Counted from the first letter of the stretch, positions 1-7,225 are shown. The stretch is 16,035 nt of DNA from SZUA-584 sp050943225 (GCA_050943225.1 JBMNOT010000018.1:1-16035), one strand, 5' to 3'. The notes: generated by a model from the sequence alone, not told the origin. Program-made: numbers and translations.

Positions 1-332
1 ACATACAGAACATCATGGCGTGCGGCGGCGTGACCAGAAATCCCCTGTGGCTGCAAATCATCTCCGACGTTTGCGGCAAATCGATAAATCTGACCACGCG
101 GTCTTCAGAAGCCGGCATCCTTGGATGCTGTATTGTTGCGGCGGTGGGCGCAGGGGTTTACAGCAGTTTTGAGGATGCGACACGCGCAATGGTCCGCAAG
201 AACGAAGTGATCAGGCCGGACCCCGCCGCCCACGAGGAGTATAAGGCATTGTTTGAGGACTATATCATGTTATATCAGCAATTAAAACCGCTGATGCATA
301 AGGGCAAAAAATTTGCCTACTCAGTCGGCTGA
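1..332 (+). CDS. FGGY-family carbohydrate kinase, C-terminal fragment (cut by window edge)
   Basis: This reading frame is open from the left edge (frame starting at base 3) and stops at TGA 330-332, so only about the last 110 residues are seen. They carry the FGGY C-terminal ATP-binding signature (ACGGVTRNPLWLQIISDV) followed by the LGC.(I/V)AAVGAG segment and an MVR...I.PD..AH tail. These are the same blocks, in the same order, as in the complete kinase at 936-2441; by hand alignment a little over half of the residues are identical. It is therefore a tandem paralogue. The family phosphorylates sugars or polyols with ATP in the cytoplasm. The ATG at base 15 is internal, not a start. Whether the gene is intact upstream cannot be seen. 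It is followed directly by a terminator, so it probably ends its own transcription unit. Confidence 0.88.
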   Translation, partial: IQNIMACGGVTRNPLWLQIISDVCGKSINLTTRSSEAGILGCCIVAAVGAGVYSSFEDATRAMVRKNEVIRPDPAAHEEYKALFEDYIMLYQQLKPLMHKGKKFAYSVG

Positions 333-350
333 TAAAAACGGCAATACAAA

Positions 351-382
351 GCGGGGGTTCGTTGTAACCCCTGCATTTTTTA
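351..382 (+). terminator. Rho-independent terminator after the first kinase
   Basis: The arms GCGGGGGTT (351-359) and AACCCCTGC (366-374) form a 9-bp stem with one G-U wobble and a 6-base loop. A run of T (376-381) follows. It lies 18 bases after the stop codon of the upstream kinase. Confidence 0.85.
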
Positions 383-657
383 TCTGGACATCTCCAAAAG
401 TGCCGCTCTGTTCTGGAATAATATTATACAATGCGGTATATAATTACACATATGTTTTGGGAAACATGCCATATAATATCATAATTGTGAGCATACGGAT
501 GATCGCCTGCAATTATTTTCAGAACAAATTCAAAATAGATAATAAATTCAAAGTTATTTTGCAGGAAAAGCTTTATTAATGTCGAATAACATACCAATAT
601 GAAAATAATATCATAAGAATAGAAATATTTCAGATTCAGGCGTAGCTCTTGCGATTA

Positions 658-708
658 ATTTCATATAAGCAGAGAATAATGCGCATCATTAATACATATA
701 TATGAAAT
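658..708. repeat. Nested inverted repeat, candidate regulator site
   Basis: A perfect 10-bp inverted repeat, ATTTCATATA (658-667) and TATATGAAAT (699-708), encloses a nearly concentric 16-bp near-palindrome at 675-690 with the perfect core ATGCGCAT (679-686). It ends just before the candidate -35 at 712. Nested symmetry next to a promoter suggests an operator or activator site, but it could be an RNA hairpin or chance in AT-rich DNA. Confidence 0.45.
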
Positions 709-711
709 AAA

Positions 712-741
712 TTGCATATTAACATGCTTTAGGGTGATAAT
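712..741 (+). promoter_or_regulatory. Candidate sigma-A promoter with overlapping palindrome
   Basis: TTGCAT (712-717) is followed after 18 bases by GATAAT (736-741), which matches the -10 consensus at five of six positions; the -35 is weak. A 14-bp near-palindrome, GCATATTAACATGC (714-727, 12 of 14 symmetric), overlaps the -35 and spacer, as an operator would. An alternative -10 is TATAGT at 788-793, which has no good -35. Confidence 0.35.
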
Positions 742-793
742 AACTGGAATGAAATATAAAACTGTAATGAAAAATAATAACTGTAAATATAGT
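742..793. repeat. Three direct repeats AACTG(G/T)AA in the leader
   Basis: Copies begin at 742 (AACTGGAATGAAA), 760 (AACTGTAATGAAA) and 779 (AACTGTAAATATA). The spacings are 18 and 19 bases, close to two helical turns, so the copies would lie on roughly one face of the DNA. AraC-type and response-regulator proteins often bind direct repeats spaced by whole turns; assignment to such a regulator is inference. Confidence 0.4.
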
Positions 794-935
794 CAATATA
801 TTGGAGTTGATACTGTCCCTGCTGTGATGCCAAGAAGGCTGCTGATCAGGACTGTAAGCGAAAAAGGCCCATTGGCATTTAATGAGACTCCGAATGACTG
901 AAACAGAAACGCAACGCAAGGATGGAGGTAACAGG

Positions 936-2441
936 ATGTCGCAGGACAGCTATTTCATCGGTATCGACTTTGGCACCCAGGGCGTAAGATGCTCAGTGGT
1001 CGACCAAGATGGGCAGTTTATATCGGTCAAAGAAAGCAGCTACAGAATACATTTTCCGGAGCCGGGGCAGGCAACCCAGAAACCGTTGGAGTGGATTGAC
1101 AGCTTTGAGGCTGCGCTGACGGGGTGCCTTAGCGAGCTGCCGGAATCGCTGAAATCCAGGATTGCCGGCTTGTCCGTGTGTGCGACTTCCTCGACGGTCA
1201 TTGCGGTAGATAAAGAGGGAAGGCCTCTGGCTGACGCTATTCTCTGGATGGACAACCGCGCCAAGGCTGAGGCGGAACAGATTAACTCTGGAGAGTATGA
1301 GCTGCTTAAATACTGCGGCGGCGACGTTTCGGTAGAATGGCTGATACCCAAAACCCTGTGGATAAAGCGCCATATGCCGGGAGTATATAACCAGTCTTAT
1401 AAAATCGTAGAACAGCTTGATTTTATAAACCACTATTTGACCGGACGCTGGGCCGCCTCTGTATGCCAGGCCACCTGCAAGGGGAACTACATAAATGGCA
1501 ACAGTGAAATAGAGGAATACTACTTTAAGCAGATCGGGCTTGAGGATTACAGGAATAAATTAAACAGGAATGTGCTAAAGCTCGGGGACGAGGTAGGCGT
1601 TTTAAAGCCGGAACTTTCGAAAAAATTCGGCCTGCCCCGTGACCTGCCCGTATACCAGGGGGGCATAGACGCCCACGTATCCATGCTTGGCCTTGGGGTA
1701 TGCAGGCCGGGCGATATGGGCGTCATCATGGGAACAAGTTTTGTACATCTGATGCTGAGCGAGGTACCGATCTACAAGCGCAGCATCTGGGGCCCGTACT
1801 GCGACGCGATTATACCCGGCTTGTATTGCATTGAGGGCGGACAGGTATCGGCGGGGTCCATTACAAAGTGGTTCCTCAATGAGTTTAATATCGCCGGGGA
1901 AAACCCTTATATGTTGATGGCCCAAAAGGCGAAAGAGGTGCCCATAGGGAGCAAGGGCCTGATCACGCTGGATTTCTTCCAGGGCAACAGGACCCCGTAC
2001 AAGAACCCCAACGCAAAGGGCGTCTTTTACGGGTTGACGCTCAACCATAACCGCGCGGATATATACAGGTCGATCATGGAAGGGATCGCTTACGGAACGC
2101 GCAATATCATTGAGACGGTCTGCGGCGATGACGTGGCGGTTAACAATATCATGGCGTGCGGCGGCGTGACGAAAAACCCGTTGTGGCTTCAGATAATTGC
2201 CGATGTGACGGACAAACCGATCACGCTGACCGAAAACTCGTCCAACTGCGGCGTGCTGGGCTGTGCGGTTATCGCCGCGGTTGGAAGCGGAGAATATAAA
2301 GGCTACGAAGAAGCGGTGGATGCGATGGTCCGCTATACCGAGGTGATAAAACCCGATAAGGAAGCGCACCGGCTGTATGAACCGCAGTATCAGAAGTATC
2401 TCGCGTTGTATGAAAAGCTGGAAGACATGATGGATTCATAG
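936..2441 (+). CDS. FGGY-family pentulose kinase (D-ribulokinase-like)
   Basis: A 501-residue FGGY sugar kinase, the usual family length, predicted to phosphorylate the imported sugar with ATP in the cytoplasm. The N-terminal phosphate-binding motif is GIDFGTQGVRCSVVD (residues 9-23), and WMDNRA (104-109) lies in the sugar-binding half. GGID (242-245) holds the probable catalytic base Asp245. MGTSFV (265-270) and the C-terminal ACGGVTKNPLW motif complete the ATP site. The blocks YCGGDVSVEWLIPKTLW, WGPY and IEGGQ resemble the D-ribulokinase/YpCarbK branch more than xylulokinase or glycerol kinase, so a pentulose or related substrate is likely but not proven. I chose ATG 936 because GGAGG (924-928) lies 7 bases upstream; the frame is open to 882 without a ribosome binding site. 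It is first in a kinase-ATPase-permease-binding protein operon, 10 bases before the ATPase gene. Confidence 0.9.
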   Translation: MSQDSYFIGIDFGTQGVRCSVVDQDGQFISVKESSYRIHFPEPGQATQKPLEWIDSFEAALTGCLSELPESLKSRIAGLSVCATSSTVIAVDKEGRPLADAILWMDNRAKAEAEQINSGEYELLKYCGGDVSVEWLIPKTLWIKRHMPGVYNQSYKIVEQLDFINHYLTGRWAASVCQATCKGNYINGNSEIEEYYFKQIGLEDYRNKLNRNVLKLGDEVGVLKPELSKKFGLPRDLPVYQGGIDAHVSMLGLGVCRPGDMGVIMGTSFVHLMLSEVPIYKRSIWGPYCDAIIPGLYCIEGGQVSAGSITKWFLNEFNIAGENPYMLMAQKAKEVPIGSKGLITLDFFQGNRTPYKNPNAKGVFYGLTLNHNRADIYRSIMEGIAYGTRNIIETVCGDDVAVNNIMACGGVTKNPLWLQIIADVTDKPITLTENSSNCGVLGCAVIAAVGSGEYKGYEEAVDAMVRYTEVIKPDKEAHRLYEPQYQKYLALYEKLEDMMDS

Positions 2442-2451
2442 GAGTGGTGAT

Positions 2452-3942
2452 ATGGCGAAGAACATTCTGGAGATGAGAAAAATCAATAAAAGTTTTCCGG
2501 GCGTTCAGGCGCTGAAGGATGTTGACTTCTTCGTGGAAGAGGGAGAAGTCCACTGCCTTATAGGTGCGAACGGTGCGGGAAAATCGACGCTGATGAAGAT
2601 ACTTTCCGGCGCGTATACCAAAGACAGTGGCACCATCATATTTGACGGGGAAGAGCTTAAGGATTTGAATCCGATCGCGACGCGGAAGAAAGGCATATCG
2701 GTTATCTATCAGGAGCTGTCGCTCGTCAGTGAACTGTCGGTCACCGAGAACGTGCTAATTAACAACCTGCCCAGAAAGATGGGCAAGATCGACTGGAAAG
2801 CGGCATACGAAAAGGTCCAGAAGCTGGTCGATGAGCTCAATATATCGATCGATATTAAGGCGAAGGTCGGCGAGCTCAGCATAGGCGCAAGGCAGCTGGT
2901 TGAGATGATGAAGTGTATCGCGTCCAACTCGAAGCTCATCGTAATGGACGAACCTTCAGCCACGCTTTCCCATGACGAGTTTGAAACGCTTATCAAAACC
3001 ATTGCGGACTTGAAGCGCAAGGGGATCACGATTATCTATATATCCCACAGGCTGGAAGAACTGTTCATAGTGGGAGACCGCATCACGGTACTGAAGGACG
3101 GAAAGAATGTGACCACGGTCGACTCGAAGGGCATCGATGTCGACCAGCTGGTTGAGTACATGATAGGGCATAAGCGCACGAAGAATGCCTATAACAAGGA
3201 CGTTCAGGTGAGCAGCCGGGAACCTGTGCTGGAAGTCAGGAATTTCTGCAACAAGAGGCTGCATAATGTGTCGATGAGCCTTGGGAAAGGGGAGATCGTT
3301 GGCCTTTACGGGCTGGTCGGCGCAGGGCGTACCGAACTTTTGCGTGCCATCTACGGCGTCGATCCGATAGACACCGGCGAAATGGTCTTAAGGGGTAAGG
3401 TTAAAAAGCCAAAAAACCCCAGGGATTCCATTAGGTCCGGCATAGGAATGCTGCCTGAAAACAGAAAGGTACAGGGGCTTGTGCTCTGCCTGCCCGTCTG
3501 GCAGAACATGTGCCTGGTGACGATAAAAAAGTTCAGGGGCAAGCTGGGCATCAACTATAAAAAAGTCGCTGAGACAACAAGGGGATACATCAAGAATCTT
3601 TCCATTAAGACGCCGAGCGAAAAGACGATTGTCGTCAGCCTTTCGGGCGGCAACCAGCAGAAGGTGATACTGGCGAAATGGCTGATGCAGAAATCTGAGA
3701 TTCTGCTGGTAGATGAGCCCACTCAGGGCATAGATGTGGGCGTCAAGGACGAGATCTATAAAATTCTCAGGGACGCTGCCGAAGACGGCCACTCAATCAT
3801 CATCGCTTCGAGTGAATTGACTGAGCTTATGAACGTGTGCGACAGGATCTGCGTCATGTTTCATGGAGAGATCGTTGCAGAGTTTTCTAAAAATGAGCTG
3901 GATAAAGCTTCAATTTTGCAATATGCGGTTGCAGGGAGGTAA
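2452..3942 (+). CDS. Sugar ABC importer, double ATPase subunit (RbsA/MglA type)
   Basis: A 496-residue protein with two fused nucleotide-binding domains, as in the ribose/galactose CUT2 importers, which energises uptake from the cytoplasmic side. Domain 1 has Walker A GANGAGKS (38-45), Q-loop Gln87, signature LSIGARQ (142-148) and Walker B with Asp166-Glu167. Domain 2 has a degenerate Walker A, GLVGAGRTE (287-295), lacking the usual Lys-Ser/Thr, but an intact signature LSGGNQQK (397-404) and Walker B LLVDEP (418-423). This asymmetry is normal for the family, where one site is weakly active. The start ATG follows the kinase stop by 10 bases with a GGAG sequence in between. The partners are the permease 2 bases downstream and the lipoprotein at 4982. 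Confidence 0.96.
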   Translation: MAKNILEMRKINKSFPGVQALKDVDFFVEEGEVHCLIGANGAGKSTLMKILSGAYTKDSGTIIFDGEELKDLNPIATRKKGISVIYQELSLVSELSVTENVLINNLPRKMGKIDWKAAYEKVQKLVDELNISIDIKAKVGELSIGARQLVEMMKCIASNSKLIVMDEPSATLSHDEFETLIKTIADLKRKGITIIYISHRLEELFIVGDRITVLKDGKNVTTVDSKGIDVDQLVEYMIGHKRTKNAYNKDVQVSSREPVLEVRNFCNKRLHNVSMSLGKGEIVGLYGLVGAGRTELLRAIYGVDPIDTGEMVLRGKVKKPKNPRDSIRSGIGMLPENRKVQGLVLCLPVWQNMCLVTIKKFRGKLGINYKKVAETTRGYIKNLSIKTPSEKTIVVSLSGGNQQKVILAKWLMQKSEILLVDEPTQGIDVGVKDEIYKILRDAAEDGHSIIIASSELTELMNVCDRICVMFHGEIVAEFSKNELDKASILQYAVAGR

Positions 3943-3944
3943 CT

Positions 3945-4937
3945 ATGGCAAGGCTTAAAGACAACTCATACATTCAGGTAGTCAAGAGATACAGCGTATT
4001 AATACTGTTGATAGTGTTTATTATCATCGCATCAATTGCCTCGGATAGCTTTTTTACGCTGTCAAATTTCCTTAACATCATGCAGTCGTACGCGGCACCG
4101 GGCATTATTGCGATAGGCATGACATTTACGATACTTTCAAGCGGCACAGACCTTTCTGTAGGTTCCGTCGCAGCTTTAGCAGGCATGATAAGCGCCATAC
4201 TGCTCGCTGATGGGTATCCGGTTTGGGTGAGCGTTTTAGCCGGCGTGCTGGCGGGCGCTGCACTCGGTACGTTTACGGGCCTTATCATCGTGTTTTTCGA
4301 CATAGCGCCTTTTATCGCGTCGCTCGCCACGATGGTTTCTGCTAGAGGCCTTTCGATGCTCACCACCGACGGCGGTGTTATATCAGGCCTTATCAAGCTT
4401 GGTGAAGACGGCGCGACCGGAAAAGCGTTCTGCTATCTTGGTGGCGGCTCCATACCTCTCGGCTCCGTGAACATACCTTTCGCAGGCTTCACATGGATTG
4501 TATTCACTCTGATTGCCGCGTATATACTCAAATACACGATATTCGGACGCAACCTGTACGCTATTGGCGGTAACAAGGAGGCCGCCATGTTGTCGGGCGT
4601 TCCTGTCAAGCGATACAGCACTCTCGCCTGGACCATATCGGGCATGACGGCCGCCTATGCCGGCATTATGCTGACCGCATGGCTGACGGTGGCCCAGCCG
4701 ACGCTGAACCAGGGCGCGGAGCTCGACGCCATCGCGGCGACGGTTATGGGCGGCACCTCGATGAACGGCGGCAAAGGCTCGGTATGGGGAACGCTGGCAG
4801 GCGTGCTGATACTGGCCATCATCACAAACCTGTTTAACCTGATTGGTTTGCCGTCGTATTATCAACAGATATTTAAGGGCATCATTATTATCGGAGCAAT
4901 GCTGCTCAACAGGTTTGTTTCACAAAAGGAAAATTGA
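3945..4937 (+). CDS. Sugar ABC importer permease (RbsC type)
   Basis: A 330-residue, very hydrophobic membrane protein with about ten predicted spans, of the BPD_transp_2 family, forming the sugar channel. Family hallmarks are GTDLSVGSVAALAGM (about residues 67-81), the cytoplasmic coupling loop IGGNKEAAMLSGVPVKR in the second half, and MGGTSMNGGKGSVWGT near the C-terminus. The start ATG 3945 is 2 bases after the ATPase stop, with AGGGAGG (3933-3939) overlapping the end of that gene, so the two are translationally coupled. Only one permease gene is present, so the channel is probably a homodimer, as is usual for CUT2 systems. Confidence 0.95.
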   Translation: MARLKDNSYIQVVKRYSVLILLIVFIIIASIASDSFFTLSNFLNIMQSYAAPGIIAIGMTFTILSSGTDLSVGSVAALAGMISAILLADGYPVWVSVLAGVLAGAALGTFTGLIIVFFDIAPFIASLATMVSARGLSMLTTDGGVISGLIKLGEDGATGKAFCYLGGGSIPLGSVNIPFAGFTWIVFTLIAAYILKYTIFGRNLYAIGGNKEAAMLSGVPVKRYSTLAWTISGMTAAYAGIMLTAWLTVAQPTLNQGAELDAIAATVMGGTSMNGGKGSVWGTLAGVLILAIITNLFNLIGLPSYYQQIFKGIIIIGAMLLNRFVSQKEN

Positions 4938-4938
4938 T

Positions 4939-4955
4939 TTGCTGCTATGCAGCAA
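4939..4955 (+). other. Small intergenic hairpin between permease and binding-protein genes
   Basis: TTGCTGC (4939-4945) and GCAGCAA (4949-4955) form a perfect 7-bp stem with a 3-base loop, starting immediately after the permease stop codon. No U tract follows, so it is not an obvious terminator. It could protect the downstream binding-protein transcript or cause processing between the two genes; this is inference. Confidence 0.45.
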
Positions 4956-4981
4956 TGAATAAATACTATGGAGGAGAGAAA

Positions 4982-6028
4982 ATGAAGAAAACTCTAATCG
5001 CTATTGTTGCTGTTGTACTGGCGGTGAGCATGGTGCTCGCAGGGTGCGGAACGGGTCAGAAACCTGCGGAATCGGCTCCTGCTCAGGCTAGCAGCCCGGC
5101 AGCTGAAGCCCCGGCAGATGAAGCCCCGGCAGCTGAAGCCCCGGCAGCCGAAACCAAGATAAAGGTCGGTTTCTCTCAGGCAACGATGGCTTCCCCGTTC
5201 TATGTAGCTCACGTGGAATCGGCACAGCAGGCGGCGGAAGCAGCTGGCATCGAATTGATATATGCTGATGCCAATGAAGACATTACGAAGCAGAATACCG
5301 ATATTCTCGACATGCTCGAGAAAGGGATCGACGTGCTGATACTCAATGCTGTTGATCCGGACGGTGCTAATCCTGCAATCGCCAAGTGCAAGGAAAAAGG
5401 CGTGAAGATCGTGACGGTTGACAGGTTTGTCAACGCGGACGTGGACGTCGTCGTCGGTCGCGACAATGTCAAGATGGGTCAGTTAGTGGGTGAGTATCTG
5501 GTTGAGAAGCTGGGCGGCAAAGGCCAGGCCAAGGGCAAAGTGCTGGAAGTCATGGGCAGCGGCGGCGACCGCGTTCAGGAAGCCCGTTCCAAGGGATTCC
5601 ACAACGCAGTGGATGCCGAACCCGGGATCGAAGTTATCCAGACGCCGCATTGCGACTATGTGCGCTCCAAGGCTGCGACCGCTACTCAGGATATCATCCA
5701 GGCGCATAAAGACATCGTTGCGATTTACGGACACAACGACGATATGGCGCTTGGCGCCCTGCAGGTTTGCGAAGATGCTGGCATGACAGTTCTTGCTTGC
5801 GGCGTTGACGGCCTGATGGAAGCTGTAGAGGCCATAGTTGACGGAAGGTACATCTGCACATCTGCAAACGACCCGTTCAAGTTCGGACAGGTTGCAGTGG
5901 AAGTGGCTATCAAGCTCGCTAAGGGCGAATCGGTAGACGCTGAGGTAGACTGCGGCACATTCCTGGTCAGCGAAGAGAATGCAAGCCAGTACTTCAATGC
6001 AGACCTCGCGTTTGTGAAAGGCGAATAA
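4982..6028 (+). CDS. Sugar-binding lipoprotein of the ABC importer (RbsB-like, peripla_BP_4)
   Basis: A 348-residue secreted lipoprotein that captures the sugar outside the membrane and delivers it to the permease. The signal peptide is MKKTLIAIVAVVLAVSMVLAGC, cleaved before the lipid-modified Cys22 at the lipobox LAGC (19-22). A low-complexity Ala/Pro/Glu linker follows to about residue 58. The mature domain begins KIKVGFSQATMASPFYVAHVESAQQAAEA and continues with DANEDITKQNTDILDMLEKGIDVLILNAVD, typical of RbsB-type proteins. The start ATG 4982 has GGAGGAG (4970-4976) just upstream; an in-frame TTG at 4934 would spoil the signal peptide. Binding protein as the last gene, after ATPase and permease, matches the rbsACB order of ribose operons. 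The sugar cannot be read from sequence. Confidence 0.94.
   Translation: MKKTLIAIVAVVLAVSMVLAGCGTGQKPAESAPAQASSPAAEAPADEAPAAEAPAAETKIKVGFSQATMASPFYVAHVESAQQAAEAAGIELIYADANEDITKQNTDILDMLEKGIDVLILNAVDPDGANPAIAKCKEKGVKIVTVDRFVNADVDVVVGRDNVKMGQLVGEYLVEKLGGKGQAKGKVLEVMGSGGDRVQEARSKGFHNAVDAEPGIEVIQTPHCDYVRSKAATATQDIIQAHKDIVAIYGHNDDMALGALQVCEDAGMTVLACGVDGLMEAVEAIVDGRYICTSANDPFKFGQVAVEVAIKLAKGESVDAEVDCGTFLVSEENASQYFNADLAFVKGE
5096..5155 (+). repeat. Four tandem 15-bp repeats encoding the lipoprotein linker
   Basis: Four units, CCGGCAGCTGAAGCC (5096-5110), CCGGCAGATGAAGCC (5111-5125), CCGGCAGCTGAAGCC (5126-5140) and CCGGCAGCCGAAACC (5141-5155), encode repeats of the form P-A-(A/D)-E-(A/T). Fifteen bases is five codons, so copy-number change would lengthen or shorten the linker without a frameshift. 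Confidence 0.9.
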
Positions 6029-6036
6029 CCCAAAGA

Positions 6037-6061
6037 GGGCTCTGTTGGCAGGGAAGAGCCC
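6037..6061 (+). other. Hairpin downstream of the binding-protein gene
   Basis: GGGCTCT (6037-6043) pairs with AGAGCCC (6055-6061) around an 11-base loop, 8 bases after the stop codon. There is no U tract of its own; it stands directly before the main terminator and may help stabilise the 3' end of the transcript. Confidence 0.5.
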
Positions 6062-6067
6062 GGCAGG

Positions 6068-6101
6068 GGGCGGGATCCGTTTGCGGATACCCGCCCTTTT
6101 T
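6068..6101 (+). terminator. Rho-independent terminator of the kinase-ABC operon
   Basis: GGGCGGGATCCG (6068-6079) pairs with CGGAT-A-CCCGCCC (6084-6096), with one bulged A and a 4-base loop, followed by TTTTT (6097-6101). This strong GC stem plus U tract marks the end of the operon. Confidence 0.9.
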
Positions 6102-6253
6102 ACTGGGAAGCTGCCAAAGGGTGCGGAAGCAAGCCACAAAATACAGCCAGAGCCGTCTTTTTATGCTGCGGCGCCTGCCGCACACCCCATGCCGCGGGTG
6201 CATAGATTGGTATTGGCACACTCGGGCCAAATCCAAAAAAGGCAGGTGCTCAT

Positions 6254-7219
6254 ATGACGGGCGAAGAGAGACGGCTGGTGGTGGAAGGCTTCACTTTTGA
6301 ACTGACGGGCTTCTTCAGCGCAGAAGGCGTGACCACGGTGACGGTCAGCGTAAACGGCACAGGTGAGAGCACGCACGATCTCAAGGGCTGGGTTATGGAG
6401 GTCTGCCCCGGCGATGCGCGCTATTTTGAGGACGAGGTGGGTATCGTCAGCTGCGAAAAGCGGCGGCGGCACGGCGTGTGGCTGCCGGCCGTGGCCCAGA
6501 AGACGACATATGAGCTGACCGGCGATGTCGGGTTTTCCGGCGTGGTGATCAGCGACTGGGTGGGGCGGTATGCCGAAGACCCGGACGTGGAATACCGTAT
6601 CGTGCTGGACAAAGAGCTCAAGTTTGAACCATTCGCCGTGGCGATCATCACAGGGGAGCACATCAGGCACTCGGAAGGGCGCATCAGTATCGGAGCGTCT
6701 TCAAACCTTACGCTGAGCCGCGTGTGGACAACGCCATTGGAGAAGAGCTTCTCCCTGTTCGTGGTGGTGCCGGAAGGGTACCGGCCGGATGACGCCGGCA
6801 AGGTGACGGCATCGGTCACGAAACGCGCGGCGCACATACTGCATCACAAAGGCGAATTTACAGTGGACGACGCTCTTGCGCCCGACGGCAAAGCGCTCAA
6901 AACTGTGCGGAGCGAGTTTTTGTGCAGCGTGCGCATATTGGCGAACGTGCCGCTGAAAAGCGCGGCGGCCTGCGGCGACAGCGTACAGATTAGCGCGATG
7001 GATTGCTTTGAGGTGTGCGAAACCATCGGCTATGCGGATGAGGGCGATGCTTTCGAGTTGCGGGACATCACCATAAGCCCGAAAAAGAAAAGCTTCGACC
7101 TGACGCTGATGGGCGCGTACGGCGGCCGTTCCGTGTACCGGCTGGACGGCAAATTTACCATCGACTGCAAGCGCTGCATAAGGACTGGCGCAGGATGGCG
7201 GAATAACCTCGGCTCCTGA
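6254..7219 (+). CDS. Hypothetical beta-rich protein, unrecognised
   Basis: A 321-residue protein (MTGEERRLVVEGFTFELTG...) that I do not recognise. It has no signal peptide or membrane span, so it is probably cytoplasmic or exported by an unusual route. The sequence is dominated by alternating hydrophobic/polar stretches, suggesting stacked beta sheets: a first part to about residue 125 containing DLKGWVMEVCPGDARYF and VGFSGVVISDWVG, a middle part with a VVVPEGYRP segment, and a last part rich in short strands. The W-V-x-x-x-C-P followed by a later G-x-x-I-S motif recalls a surface beta-sandwich domain, but this is a weak impression. Codon use and G+C resemble the neighbours. The ribosome binding site is poor (GGCAGGTG, about 5 bases before ATG 6254). 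The gene stands alone between two terminators (6068-6101 and 7226-7261), so it is likely monocistronic. Confidence 0.75.
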   Translation: MTGEERRLVVEGFTFELTGFFSAEGVTTVTVSVNGTGESTHDLKGWVMEVCPGDARYFEDEVGIVSCEKRRRHGVWLPAVAQKTTYELTGDVGFSGVVISDWVGRYAEDPDVEYRIVLDKELKFEPFAVAIITGEHIRHSEGRISIGASSNLTLSRVWTTPLEKSFSLFVVVPEGYRPDDAGKVTASVTKRAAHILHHKGEFTVDDALAPDGKALKTVRSEFLCSVRILANVPLKSAAACGDSVQISAMDCFEVCETIGYADEGDAFELRDITISPKKKSFDLTLMGAYGGRSVYRLDGKFTIDCKRCIRTGAGWRNNLGS

Positions 7220-7225
7220 AGAAAC

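Larger units (their letters stand above)
383..935 (+). other. Long AT-rich non-coding leader upstream of the kinase-ABC operon
   Basis: About 550 bases without a convincing gene. The stretch from roughly 410 to 800 is much richer in A+T than anything else in the window. Short open frames here lack ribosome binding sites and recognisable protein features. It contains a 7-bp inverted repeat ATAATTG/CAATTAT (481-487/510-516), a nested dyad (658-708), a palindrome over a candidate promoter (714-727), three direct repeats (742-793) and a further 7-bp inverted repeat (827-833/872-878). I could not match it to a known riboswitch. It is most likely the regulatory region of the downstream operon. Confidence 0.6.

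Noticed and set aside
481..516. lac-operator-like sequence (AATTGTGAGC) with flanking inverted repeat ATAATTG/CAATTAT.
   Set aside because: The right half does not match a lac operator, the position is far from any supported promoter, and short dyads are common in such AT-rich DNA.
313..579. An 88-codon open frame running from the end of the first kinase into the AT-rich leader.
   Set aside because: It crosses a clear terminator, has no ribosome binding site, and its product has no protein-like conservation pattern.
853..866. A half-match to a CcpA cre site (TGTAAGCG) in the leader.
   Set aside because: The second half (AAAAAG) does not fit the cre consensus or palindrome, so it is below what I would call a site.
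827..878. Idea that the leader is a cobalamin, c-di-GMP or other known riboswitch.
   Set aside because: None of the conserved core sequences of those classes was seen, so only an unassigned inverted repeat is reported.
1602..2369. A 255-codon minus-strand open frame inside the kinase gene.
   Set aside because: It is a shadow of the strongly supported kinase reading frame, with a composition typical of antisense of GC-rich codons.
6045..6257. A 70-codon plus-strand frame ending in an ATGA overlap with the gene at 6254.
   Set aside because: It reads straight through the operon terminator (6068-6101) and has no ribosome binding site or recognisable features; the overlap is coincidental.
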